The position numbers were made by a program, and so were the translations under genes. From assembly GCA_021234155.1 (NCBI GenBank), contig JAJEKV010000004.1, positions 6,264,109-6,328,108 on the forward strand: a DNA stretch of 64,000 bases, given 5' to 3'. Below, piece by piece: positions 63,164-64,000 of this stretch (position 1 is the first letter of the stretch; every line of letters begins with the position of its first letter). Below the pieces are notes generated by a model. That model made no database searches. It was not told the origin of the DNA and saw only the letters and a program-made list of their open reading frames with translations. The stretch is from Isoetes taiwanensis. Taxonomy: Eukaryota; Streptophyta; Lycopodiopsida; Isoetales; Isoetaceae.

Positions 63164-64000
63164 TTCTAGAAGGGATTGGGTATTTTGGACAGCCAACTAT
63201 AGTCCCATCCCGAAGCAATCAGAAAGAGCAATACCAAGTAACGGCAAGCTATGCTAGATTTCCATCCTGTGGCAAACATCAAAGACACGACATCAATAGC
63301 TGCAAAAACAATTACCTCGTTCATACACAGGGAATTGAGGGACATTTGGACGTGCTTAACGGAAGAGTTGTCGGAGAGCTTCAAGATGCTAAATGTCGAA
63401 ATCCAATTAGCAAGCAATACTTGTCAAGAACGGCGTTAAATCAATGGAACAAAAAAAGGGAAAAAATTACCTCTTTGCATACGAATCAACGATGTGAATT
63501 ATTGCTGCGGATAGCTTAAATTTAGACTAAGCCTATGATTTGACGGCTCAGCATCGTCTCAATCTGCAAAAAATAATTAGTTTGAGGGCGCTGGCGAAGT
63601 GATGGCCGCCGCAAGCATTTTCAAACACCAGAGTCATGGAAGCATCATTGCTGCCCTTACCTCACAAAATCTTAGGTATAGAAACACCGGAGCTCCTGCT
63701 AAGAAAGCTGAGTACAATTTGCTAGCGGCTCTTAGCAATTTAGTTGTTCAAGACGCAGCTGTAGGCGTGCGTTGACGGAAACTTGCCGTGGGGAAACGTA
63801 GATAATTCTAAAAATCAATATTGTTCTATATTGGTGCCCGGAAAGTAGATATATATAATTCCAAAATGACCATTTTTGGAGCCGGATTTTTTTCTAATAA
63901 TAATATATATAGAAGGATAGTAATAAAAGCAAAATGTAGTGTGTGCAGAGCATCTCGGCCCTTGATTTTTTGCATTTCAAAACTTCCATTTTCGAGCGTC
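63164..64000. other. Non-coding flank
   Basis: No gene is recognised. Confidence 0.5.

Overview
The window is nuclear DNA of a land plant, almost all of it nested and broken transposable elements. Plant-specific signs are a QALGGH-type C2H2 zinc-finger relic (about 30.26-30.5 kb), Tat/Athila-like gypsy retrotransposons, primer-binding sites matching plant tRNA-Gln and plant initiator tRNA-Met, and spliced genes with ordinary GT-AG introns. I cannot name the species. The repeat density suggests a large, repeat-rich genome.

Layout. 0-3.7 kb: the 3' end of an LTR element (family B, LTR 949-1519) sits in the internal 3' end of a family-A gypsy whose LTR follows (1790-3702). 4.4-22.4 kb: an L1-like LINE on the minus strand, split by one large gypsy insertion. 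The insertion (6600-19781) is flanked by a perfect CTCGC duplication and has the structure LTR-internal-LTR-internal-LTR on the minus strand. Removing it with one TSD copy restores the LINE reading frame exactly. 22.4-25.8 kb: fragments of other LTRs and a roughly 0.85 kb tandem repeat. 25.8-38 kb: the least repetitive part, holding a C2H2 zinc-finger relic, spliced-looking exons of an unidentified minus-strand gene, and the N-terminal two thirds of a hAT-like transposase ending in a perfect 17-bp inverted repeat. 38-44.8 kb: a second gypsy family (C) on the minus strand. 47.4-53.7 kb: an autonomous-type Helitron on the minus strand, with Rep, Pif1-like helicase and an upstream series of small exons. 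53.7-58.4 kb: noncoding, with short duplications. 58.5-63.2 kb: a complete but frame-broken copia element with intact LTRs and an AGGCA duplication.

Most notable points. (1) Both gypsy families carry a second, separate RNase H domain with all four acidic residues between protease and reverse transcriptase, while the RNase H fused behind RT has lost its catalytic aspartates in both. (2) The Helitron's N-terminal region is an array of phase-2 exons repeating two modules, an AT-hook and a basic YQA motif. (3) LTR termini of three families begin or end with stem-loops whose stems differ in sequence but are each self-complementary. (4) The copia primer site matches the anticodon arm, not the 3' end, of initiator tRNA-Met. 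(5) Near-identical gypsy copies differ in patches almost only at CAG/CTG triplets, which looks like a sequencing artefact at CHG-methylated sites and may explain some apparent frameshifts.
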